Assembly: GCA_946478645.1 (NCBI GenBank)
Contig: CAMLCW010000029.1
Coordinates: 1-24,083 of the forward strand
Reading direction: 5' to 3'
Length of the DNA stretch: 24,083 nucleotides
Source: an uncultured Variovorax sp.
GTDB taxonomy: Bacteria; Pseudomonadota; Gammaproteobacteria; Burkholderiales; Burkholderiaceae
Shown piece after piece: positions 18,221 through 24,083 of the stretch. Each line of letters starts with the position of its first letter. Within the stretch, counting starts at the first letter, position 1. The notes under the pieces were generated by a model, which worked only from the letters and a program-made list of their open reading frames with translations, made no database searches and was not told the DNA's origin. The translations under genes and the position numbers were made by a program.

Positions 18221-19065
18221 TGAGCCGCATTGCCGCCACCTTTGATGCGCTGAAAAATGACGGGCGCCGCGCGCTCATTCCCTACGTGACCGCCGGCTTT
18301 CCCTATGCCGACATCACGCCCGAGCTGATGCACGGCATGGTGGCCGCGGGCGCCGACGTGATCGAGCTCGGCGTGCCGTTCTCCGACCCGATGGCCGACG
18401 GCCCCGTGATCCAGAAGGCCGGCGAAGCGGCATTGGCCATGGGCGTGGGCATGAAACAGGTGCTCGCGATGGTGGCCGCCTTCCGCCAGGACGATGCGAC
18501 GACGCCGGTGGTGCTGATGGGTTATGCGAACCCGGTCGAGCGCTACGACCTCGTGCACGGCAGCAAGGCCTTCATCCGCGATGCCTCGGCCGCCGGCGTC
18601 GACGGCCTGCTGGTGGTCGACTACCCGCCGGAAGAATGCGAGGACTTCGCCGCCGACCTCAAGGCCGCCGGCATCGACCTGATCTTCCTGCTCGCGCCCA
18701 CCAGCACGAGCGAGCGCATGGCGCAGGTGGCCCGCATCGCGAGCGGCTACGTCTACTACGTGTCGCTCAAGGGCGTGACCGGCGCCGGCCACCTCGACAC
18801 CGAGGCGGTCGGCCAGATGATCCCGCGCATCCGGGAGCACGTCGGCATCCCCGTGGGCGTGGGCTTCGGCATTCGCGACGCGCGCACCGCGCAAGCGGTC
18901 GGCTCGGCGGCCGATGCGGTCGTGATCGGCACCAGGATCATCCAGTTGATCGACGGCCAGCCGCGCGAGCAGGTGGTGCCGGCGGTGCGCGAATTCCTGG
19001 CCGAAATCCGCGAAGCGCTCGACGCCCTGCCCGCGGCCACCCCCAAGAACGCGGCTGGCCGATAA
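18220..19065 (+). CDS. trpA: Tryptophan synthase alpha chain
   Basis: TrpA, 281 residues, cleaves indole-3-glycerol phosphate to indole and glyceraldehyde 3-phosphate. Catalytic residues E49 ([11 protein letters not shown]) and D60 (MADGP) fall at the same numbers as in the Salmonella enzyme. YVTAGFP near the N-terminus, SLKGVTGAG and GVGFGIRD (phosphate binding) are all present. The ATG shares its A with the trpB stop codon. The frame is open upstream through trpB, but that is an out-of-frame reading. accD starts 30 bases after the stop. The trpFBA set lacks trpC, trpD and trpE, which must be elsewhere, as is usual in this group. Confidence 0.97.
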   Translation: MSRIAATFDALKNDGRRALIPYVTAGFPYADITPELMHGMVAAGADVIELGVPFSDPMADGPVIQKAGEAALAMGVGMKQVLAMVAAFRQDDATTPVVLMGYANPVERYDLVHGSKAFIRDASAAGVDGLLVVDYPPEECEDFAADLKAAGIDLIFLLAPTSTSERMAQVARIASGYVYYVSLKGVTGAGHLDTEAVGQMIPRIREHVGIPVGVGFGIRDARTAQAVGSAADAVVIGTRIIQLIDGQPREQVVPAVREFLAEIREALDALPAATPKNAAGR

Positions 19066-19095
19066 TCGCCGCTGCCCCGACCCTGAGGATTTCCC

Positions 19096-19968
19096 ATGAG
19101 CTGGCTTGAAAAACTGCTACCCGCCAAGATCGCGCAGACCGACCCCTCGGAGCGCCGCCAGGTGCCCGAAGGCCTGTGGATCAAATGCCCGGCCTGCGAG
19201 ACGGTGCTCTACAAGACCGATCTCGAGCACAACCAGAACGTCTGCCCGAGCTGCAGCCACCATCACCGCATCGGCGCGCGCGCGCGGCTCGATGCCTTCC
19301 TCGACGCCGAGGGCCGCTACGAGCTCGCCCAGGAAGTGCTTCCCGTCGATGCACTCAAGTTCAAGGACAGCCGCCGCTACCCCGAACGGCTCAAGGAAGC
19401 CCTCGAGAACACCGGCGAGACCGACGCGCTGGTCGTCATGGGCGGCTCCGTCCACAGCCTCAGCGTGGTCGTGGCGTGCTTCGAGTTCGAGTTCATGGGC
19501 GGCAGCATGGGCAGCGTGGTCGGCGAGCGCTTCGTGCGCGGCGTCGAGACCGCCATCGAGCAGAAGGTGCCCTTCATCTGCTTCACCGCGACCGGCGGCG
19601 CGCGCATGCAGGAAGGCCTGCTGTCGCTGATGCAGATGGCCAAGACCAATGCCGCGCTCACGCGGCTGGCCAAGAAGGGCCTGCCCTACATCAGCGTGCT
19701 GACCGATCCGACCATGGGCGGGGTCTCGGCGGGCTTCGCGTTCGTGGGCGACGTGGTCATTGCGGAGCCGAAGGCGCTGATCGGCTTTGCCGGCCCGCGC
19801 GTGATCGAATCGACCGTGCGCGTGACGCTGCCCGAAGGCTTCCAGCGCGCGGAGTTTCTGCAGACCAAGGGAGCGATCGACTTCATCTGCGACCGCCGCG
19901 AACTGCGCAAAACGGTGGCGAGCACGCTCGCCATGCTACTGCGCCAGCCGGCCGACGCCGTCATCTAG
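19096..19968 (+). CDS. accD: Acetyl-CoA carboxylase, carboxyltransferase beta subunit
   Basis: AccD, 290 residues, forms with AccA the carboxyltransferase that makes malonyl-CoA for fatty acid synthesis. The N-terminal zinc ribbon has C31, C34, C50 and C53 (CPACETVL ... NVCPSCSHH). The crotonase-like core shows [46 protein letters not shown] and the C-terminal [11 protein letters not shown] motif. The start ATG has TGAGGA about 7 bases upstream. It follows trpA by 30 bases, an association common in proteobacteria. It faces a convergent yggT-family gene 18 bases away, with a hairpin at the junction. Confidence 0.98.
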   Translation: MSWLEKLLPAKIAQTDPSERRQVPEGLWIKCPACETVLYKTDLEHNQNVCPSCSHHHRIGARARLDAFLDAEGRYELAQEVLPVDALKFKDSRRYPERLKEALENTGETDALVVMGGSVHSLSVVVACFEFEFMGGSMGSVVGERFVRGVETAIEQKVPFICFTATGGARMQEGLLSLMQMAKTNAALTRLAKKGLPYISVLTDPTMGGVSAGFAFVGDVVIAEPKALIGFAGPRVIESTVRVTLPEGFQRAEFLQTKGAIDFICDRRELRKTVASTLAMLLRQPADAVI

Positions 19969-19981
19969 CTCGAAGGGTCAA

Positions 19982-20009
19982 GGGCCTCAGGCACCGAGCC
20001 TGTAGGCCC
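19982..20009. terminator. Hairpin at the accD/yggT convergent junction
   Basis: An 11-base-pair stem: GGGCCT-CAGGC (19982-19992), loop ACCGA, GCCTG (19998-20002), one bulged T, then AGGCCC (20004-20009). It begins 13 bases after the accD stop and covers the last codons and stop of the yggT-family gene. There is no T run on either side, so it resembles a bidirectional 3'-end hairpin rather than a classic intrinsic terminator. Confidence 0.55.
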
Positions 20010-20547
20010 AGACCAGCAGGTTGCCCAGCACGATCGCGACCACCTGCAGCAGCACGATAGCGGCCAGCGGCGACAGGTCCACGCCGCCGATCAGCGGGAT
20101 GAAGCGGCGAAACGGCCGCACCAGCGGCTCCGCGAGCCGCGAGATCAGGTCGAGCAGCATCGGCGAGGCGCCCGGTATCCACGACAGCACGGCGTACACC
20201 ACGAGCAGCGCGGTCAGCCCCGACACGGCCAACTGCAGCAAGCCCACGAACGACACCAGCGGCAGCGCGATGAGCCGGCCCAGGTTGCCGATCAGGAGCC
20301 AGAGCAGCAGGAACTTCGCGAGCACCAGCAGCCAGGCCGCGATCCCGCTCGCGAGGTCCCAGCGCTTCACCGACGGCACGATCCGCCGCAGCGGCAGCAC
20401 GATCCAGTCGGTGATCGCAAAGATGAAGCGCCCGAGCGGATTGCCGAACGGCACGCGGTGGTACTGCATGTACAGGCGCAGCAGGCAAGCGCCGCCGAGC
20501 AGGCCGACGATCACATCGAGAAGAAACGAGGGAATCTGGTAGAGCAT
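19987..20547 (-). CDS. YggT-family membrane protein
   Basis: A 186-residue integral membrane protein with the duplicated YggT arrangement. Each half has a hydrophobic helix followed by the conserved pattern seen in FGNPLGRFIFAITDWIVLPLRRIVP (about residues 34-58) and WIPGASPMLLDLISRLAEPLVRPFRRFIP (about 123-151). The last segment AIVLLQVVAIVLGNLLVWAY is a membrane helix. The family's biochemical role is unsettled; relatives have been connected with osmotic stress, cell division or cofactor assembly in different organisms. The ATG at 20547 is placed at MLYQIPSFLLDVIVG; no strong Shine-Dalgarno is seen. It is head to head with the Lon-domain gene. Confidence 0.9.
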   Translation of the reverse strand: MLYQIPSFLLDVIVGLLGGACLLRLYMQYHRVPFGNPLGRFIFAITDWIVLPLRRIVPSVKRWDLASGIAAWLLVLAKFLLLWLLIGNLGRLIALPLVSFVGLLQLAVSGLTALLVVYAVLSWIPGASPMLLDLISRLAEPLVRPFRRFIPLIGGVDLSPLAAIVLLQVVAIVLGNLLVWAYRLGA

Positions 20548-20572
20548 GGGGCGGCATCGTGAGGGGAATGCG

Positions 20573-21244
20573 ATGATAGCCATGCGAGACCGCTCGATGA
20601 CGAAACAGCCCCTTCTGCATTCACTTCCATTGTTCCCGCTCGGCACCGTGCTGTTCCCGGGCGGCGTGCTGCCGCTTCGCATCTTCGAGGTCCGCTACCT
20701 CGACATGGTCGGCAAATGCCGCCGGGCCGACGCGCCGTTCGGTGTCGTCAGCCTGACGAGCGGCAGCGAGGTGCGCAAGCCCGGCGCCGAGACCGAGCGC
20801 TTCGCGGCCATCGGCACCCTGGCCGTGATCCGCGAGTTCGAGTCACCCCAGAGCGGCCTGCTCCAGATCGAATGCGTGGGCACCCAGCGCTTCCGCGTGC
20901 GCGAAACCGAAATGCAGAAGCACGGCCTCTGGGTCGCCGAAGTCGAAGCCGTGCCCGACGACATGGCGCTCGAGATTCCGGCCGACCTCCAGCACACCGC
21001 CGACGCCCTGCGCCGCCTGGTCGACACGCTCGAGGCGCGTCGCAGGGCGCAGGGCGCCGAGTCCGTGCGGCTGCCGATCGGCGCGCCCTACCGCTTCGAC
21101 GATTGCGGCTGGGTCGCCAACCGCTGGTGCGAGCTCGTGCCCATGCAACTCGAGCTGCGGCAGCGGCTGATGGAGCTCGAAAGCCCGCTGATGCGCCTCG
21201 AACTGGTCAGCGATCTGCTCGCACGCACGGGTATCGCTGGCTAG
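20573..21244 (+). CDS. Lon N-terminal (LON/PUA-like) domain protein without protease domain
   Basis: A 223-residue protein made of the Lon substrate-binding N-terminal domain: LPLFPLGTVLFPGGVLPLRIFEVRYLDMV is the characteristic start, followed by PFGVVSL, IGTLAVIREF and a C-terminal helical part. There is no AAA+ or protease domain, and the length is usual for these stand-alone proteins. Their biochemical role is unknown; substrate recognition by analogy with Lon is speculative. The ATG at 20573 is chosen for GAGGGG (20561-20566) at good spacing; an ATG at 20597 (MTKQPLLHSLPLFPLG) is an alternative supported by domain position. The start lies only 25 bases from the divergent yggT-family start. 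Confidence 0.88.
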   Translation: MIAMRDRSMTKQPLLHSLPLFPLGTVLFPGGVLPLRIFEVRYLDMVGKCRRADAPFGVVSLTSGSEVRKPGAETERFAAIGTLAVIREFESPQSGLLQIECVGTQRFRVRETEMQKHGLWVAEVEAVPDDMALEIPADLQHTADALRRLVDTLEARRRAQGAESVRLPIGAPYRFDDCGWVANRWCELVPMQLELRQRLMELESPLMRLELVSDLLARTGIAG

Positions 21245-21271
21245 ATCGCTACTTTTTAGATAGCAGATCGC
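21243..21271. repeat. Short Comamonadaceae-type intergenic repeat
   Basis: AGATCGC occurs at 21243-21249 and again at 21265-21271, flanking the imperfect inverted repeat GCTAC-TTTTTAGA-TAGC (21248-21264). T-rich elements of the form GCTA...TAGC recur between genes of Comamonadaceae in my recollection, which supports the family guess. It follows directly on the Lon-domain gene stop and could take part in 3'-end formation. Dispersed copies cannot be checked here. Confidence 0.45.
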
Positions 21272-21319
21272 ACAGCATTGACGGGCTTTGCAGGCCGGTG
21301 CGGCCAGAGGTTCATCGGC

Positions 21320-21325
21320 TAAAAT
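21320..21325 (+). promoter_or_regulatory. Candidate -10 element of lysS
   Basis: TAAAAT in the context CGGCTAAAATGCACGG, a -10 arrangement typical for GC-rich betaproteobacteria, lies 42 bases before the lysS ATG. No good -35 is found at 16-18 bases; TTGACG at 21278-21283 is too far away (36-base spacer). Transcription would start near 21332 and leave a leader of about 36 bases. Confidence 0.5.
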
Positions 21326-21367
21326 GCACGGCCCGCGCACGCTCCCGATGCGCCCTCCCCGCCTTCC

Positions 21368-22939
21368 ATGTCCGATCACCTGACTCCCCCCATTCCCACG
21401 CCCGCCGCAGTGGCACCCGCCGCACCGGCCGCCGACGACAACCAGCTCATCGCGGAGCGGCGCGAAAAGCTCAAGCTGTTGCGCACCGCGCAGGCCGAGG
21501 GCAAGGGCGTCGCGTTCCCGAACGACTTCAAGCCGGGCCATCGTGCCGCTGCGCTGCTCGAGGCGCACGGCGCCGTCGAGGCCGAGGCGCTCGAAGCCAG
21601 CGCCGTGGCCGTGAGCGTGGCGGGCCGCATGATGCTCAAGCGCGTGATGGGCAAGGCCAGCTTCGCAACCATCCAGGATGCCACCGGCCGCATCCAGCTC
21701 TACGTGACGCGCGACGCGGTCGGCGAAGAGGTCTATGCGGACTTCAAGCGCTGGGACCTCGGCGACATCGTCGGCGCCGAGGGCACGCTGATGAAGACCA
21801 AGACCGGCGAGTTGTCGGTCAAGGTGACCACGCTGCGGCTGCTCACCAAGAGCCTGCGCCCGCTGCCCGACAAGTTCCACGGCATGGCCGACCAGGAGCA
21901 GAAATACCGCCAGCGCTACGTCGACCTGATCACCGACGAGACCGCCCGCGTGCGCTTCACCGCGCGCAGCAAGGCCGTGAGCGCGCTGCGCGAGTTCATG
22001 GTGACGAACGGTTTCCTCGAGGTCGAGACGCCGATGCTGCACCCCATTCCGGGTGGTGCGAACGCCAAGCCGTTCAAGACGCACCACAACGCGCTCGACC
22101 AGGAAATGTTCCTGCGCATCGCGCCCGAGCTCTACCTGAAGCGCCTGATCGTCGGCGGCTTCGAGCGCGTGTTCGAGATCAACCGGAGCTACCGCAACGA
22201 AGGCATCTCGGTGCGGCACAACCCCGAGTTCACGATGATGGAGTTCTACGCGGCCTACTGGAACTACCACGACCTGATGGACTTCACCGAAACGCTGATC
22301 CGCACCATCGCCGAGAAGGCCGTGGGCACGCAGCAGCTCAGCTACCAGGGCAAGCCGGTCGACCTGACGCAGCCTTTCGAGCGGCTGACGATCCGCGAGG
22401 CAATCCTCAAGCACACCGATGCCGCCGGCGTGGCCGAGGGCGTGGACGACAGCGCGTGGCTCGTCAACGCCTTGCGCAAGCTCGGCCTCAGTGAAGAAAA
22501 AGACAAGCTCTCGCAGCGCAGCCTCGCGAGCCTGCAGGTCATGTACTTCGAAGAGACGGTGGAAGAAAAGCTCTGGCAGCCCACCTTCATCATGGAACAC
22601 CCGACCGAGATCTCGCCGCTGGCGCGCGCCAACGACGACCGCCCCGAGGTCACCGAGCGCTTCGAGCTCTACATCACCGGCCGCGAGTTCGGCAACGGCT
22701 TCAGCGAGCTCAACGACGCCGAAGACCAGGCCGCGCGCTTCAACGCGCAGGTGGCCGCCAAGGACAGCGGCGACGACGAAGCCATGTACTACGACCACGA
22801 CTTCGTGCGCGCGCTCGAGTACGGCATGCCGCCCACCGGCGGCTGCGGCATCGGCATCGACCGGCTGATGATGCTGCTGACCGATTCGCCGAGCATCCGC
22901 GACGTGATCCTGTTCCCGGCGCTGCGCAGGGAAGCTTGA
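21368..22939 (+). CDS. lysS: Lysyl-tRNA synthetase, class II
   Basis: LysS, 523 residues, charges tRNA-Lys in the cytoplasm. After an Ala/Pro-rich N-terminal extension (about residues 1-24) comes the anticodon-binding OB fold ([21 protein letters not shown]). The class II core follows: motif 1 near RYVDLI and [10 protein letters not shown], motif 2 [30 protein letters not shown] written here as two parts around the RNEG loop, and motif 3 [14 protein letters not shown] with its conserved arginine. The C-terminal [12 protein letters not shown] is typical. The Ala/Pro tail at the N-terminus is somewhat longer than in E. coli and probably disordered. The ATG is 42 bases downstream of a -10-like TAAAAT. 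The Hsp70-like gene begins 2 bases after the stop. Confidence 0.97.
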   Translation: MSDHLTPPIPTPAAVAPAAPAADDNQLIAERREKLKLLRTAQAEGKGVAFPNDFKPGHRAAALLEAHGAVEAEALEASAVAVSVAGRMMLKRVMGKASFATIQDATGRIQLYVTRDAVGEEVYADFKRWDLGDIVGAEGTLMKTKTGELSVKVTTLRLLTKSLRPLPDKFHGMADQEQKYRQRYVDLITDETARVRFTARSKAVSALREFMVTNGFLEVETPMLHPIPGGANAKPFKTHHNALDQEMFLRIAPELYLKRLIVGGFERVFEINRSYRNEGISVRHNPEFTMMEFYAAYWNYHDLMDFTETLIRTIAEKAVGTQQLSYQGKPVDLTQPFERLTIREAILKHTDAAGVAEGVDDSAWLVNALRKLGLSEEKDKLSQRSLASLQVMYFEETVEEKLWQPTFIMEHPTEISPLARANDDRPEVTERFELYITGREFGNGFSELNDAEDQAARFNAQVAAKDSGDDEAMYYDHDFVRALEYGMPPTGGCGIGIDRLMMLLTDSPSIRDVILFPALRREA

Positions 22940-22941
22940 GC

Positions 22942-24083
22942 GTGCGTTCTCCGTCGTCGCTGCCGACGATCGGCATCGACTTCGGCACCTCCAACTCCGC
23001 CGTCGGCTGCCGGGTCGACGGCGCGGTGCGGCTGCTGCCGGTCGAGGGCACGGCGACCACGCTGCCGACCGCGATCTTCTTCAACGCCGAGGACCGCAGC
23101 ACCCACTTCGGCCGCGATGCCATCGCGCTGTACCTCGCTGGCGTCGAAGGCCGGCTCATGCGCTCGCTCAAGAGCCTGCTCGGCAGCCCGCTGATGCAGG
23201 AGAAGACCGCGATCTACGACGGCCTCGTGAGCTTCGAGGACATCATTGCGCGCTTCCTGCGTGAACTCGCCATTCGTGCGGGCCGCGAACTGGGCCGCAT
23301 GCCCGAGCGCGTGGTGATCGGGCGCCCGGTCCACTTCGTCGACGACGATGCGAAGCGCGACGAGCGCGCCGAGGAGAGCCTGCGCCACGCCGCGCGCGCG
23401 GCGGGCTTTCACGACATCGCGTTCCAGCTCGAGCCGATCGCAGCGGCCTTCGACTACGAGCAGCGCATCACGAAGGAGTCGCTAGTGCTGATCGTCGACG
23501 TCGGCGGCGGCACCTCCGACTTCACCGTGGTGCGTGTCGGCCCGCAGCGCGCGCTGCGCGAAGACCGCAGCGACGACGTGCTCGCGACCAGCGGCGTGCA
23601 CATCGGCGGCACCGATTTCGACCAGCGCCTCAACCTCGACCGCGTGATGCCCGCATTCGGGTTCCGCCACACCGGCGTGCAGGGCCGCGAAGTGCCTAGC
23701 AAGGTCTTTTTCGACCTCTCGTCCTGGCACCTGATCAACTGGCTCTATGCCGCCAAGGCGCTGCGGCAGGCGAAGGACCTGCGCAGCAGCTACGCCGACA
23801 CGCGGTTGCACGACCGGCTGATGACGGTGCTCGAGGAACGGCACGGCCACCGGATCGCCAGCGAGGTCGAGCAGGCGAAGATCGCCGCCTCGGTGCAGGA
23901 CGCAAGCGCCGAGATCGACCTGTCGTGCGCCGAGCGCAACCTGTCTGCCTCGCTCTCGCCGGCCGACATGGCGCAGCAACTGTCGCCGCTGCTCGAGGGC
24001 GTGGTCGCCTGCGCCCATGCCTGCGTACGGCGCGCGGGCCTGCGCAGCGGCGACCTCGATGCGATCTACCTGACCGGCGGCTC
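22942..24083 (+). CDS. Hsp70-family (YegD-like) ATPase, 3' end missing
   Basis: The first 380 residues of an actin-fold Hsp70 relative. Phosphate-1 motif IGIDFGTSNSAVG (residues 10-22), phosphate-2 motif VDVGGGTSDF (185-194), then HIGGTDFDQRL, and the adenosine motif LTGG at 377-380 just as the window ends. The short linker regions and FGTSNSAVG wording resemble E. coli YegD rather than DnaK, so this is probably a chaperone-like ATPase without the usual substrate-binding domain; the missing end prevents proof. The GTG at 22942 is favoured by AGGGAA (22928-22933) 8 bases before it; an in-frame TTG at 22936 overlapping the lysS stop is an alternative. It is likely cotranscribed with lysS. Confidence 0.87.
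   Translation, partial: MRSPSSLPTIGIDFGTSNSAVGCRVDGAVRLLPVEGTATTLPTAIFFNAEDRSTHFGRDAIALYLAGVEGRLMRSLKSLLGSPLMQEKTAIYDGLVSFEDIIARFLRELAIRAGRELGRMPERVVIGRPVHFVDDDAKRDERAEESLRHAARAAGFHDIAFQLEPIAAAFDYEQRITKESLVLIVDVGGGTSDFTVVRVGPQRALREDRSDDVLATSGVHIGGTDFDQRLNLDRVMPAFGFRHTGVQGREVPSKVFFDLSSWHLINWLYAAKALRQAKDLRSSYADTRLHDRLMTVLEERHGHRIASEVEQAKIAASVQDASAEIDLSCAERNLSASLSPADMAQQLSPLLEGVVACAHACVRRAGLRSGDLDAIYLTGG

Noticed and set aside
17059..19065. A long frame suggesting a fusion before TrpA
   Set aside because: The upstream part is trpB read out of frame; the true TrpA start is the ATG at 18220 overlapping the trpB stop.

Overview
The window is GC-rich chromosomal DNA, almost fully coding, with the gene order and protein character of a betaproteobacterium of the order Burkholderiales. 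The family Comamonadaceae, perhaps Variovorax or a relative, is my best guess. This rests on the sdhAB-sdhE-gltA block, on the leuCDB ... asd-fimV-truA-trpFBA-accD order known from that group, and on a short intergenic repeat of a type I associate with Comamonadaceae. It is inference, not a database match. Nearly all genes are housekeeping genes.

Layout on the + strand. Positions 1-3601 hold the end of the succinate dehydrogenase operon (sdhA 3' part, sdhB, the flavinylation factor sdhE) and citrate synthase gltA, closed by a clear intrinsic terminator at 3623-3650. A 46-residue entericidin-type lipoprotein (3750-3890) follows. Next is a LysR-type regulator (4043-4990) whose promoter carries two copies of the palindrome CATCGC-N5-GCGATG, each a T-N11-A LysR box. 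Then come leuC and leuD, a long inverted repeat (7127-7250) and leuB: these encode the isomerase and dehydrogenase steps of leucine synthesis.

Positions 8410-10900 are the accessory part. Three minus-strand genes, each overlapping the next by ATGA, encode a Tat-signal DUF4331 protein, a DUF4198-type exported protein and a HupE/UreJ-type membrane protein. They lie between leuB and asd, two genes I expect to be close together in this group, and part of the block is visibly less GC-rich than its surroundings. I read it as an acquired metal (nickel or cobalt) handling cassette. It is the best candidate here for an under-described system.

Positions 11326-19968 return to the + strand: asd (aspartate pathway), fimV (inner-membrane peptidoglycan-binding polarity/pilus factor), truA (tRNA pseudouridine synthase), trpF, trpB and trpA (late tryptophan synthesis) and accD (acetyl-CoA carboxylase). 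Junctions from truA to trpA are tight, with 4-base and 1-base overlaps. A convergent yggT-family gene (19987-20547) stands head to head with a Lon-N-terminal-domain protein gene (20573-21244), only 25 bases between start codons. The window closes with lysS (21368-22939) and, 2 bases later, an Hsp70/YegD-like ATPase that runs off the end.

The main non-coding structures are the twin LysR operator, the leuD-leuB inverted repeat, a 16-base perfect palindrome between trpF and trpB, and hairpins at both convergent gene junctions. I see no tRNA, rRNA, CRISPR array, transposase or prophage gene.
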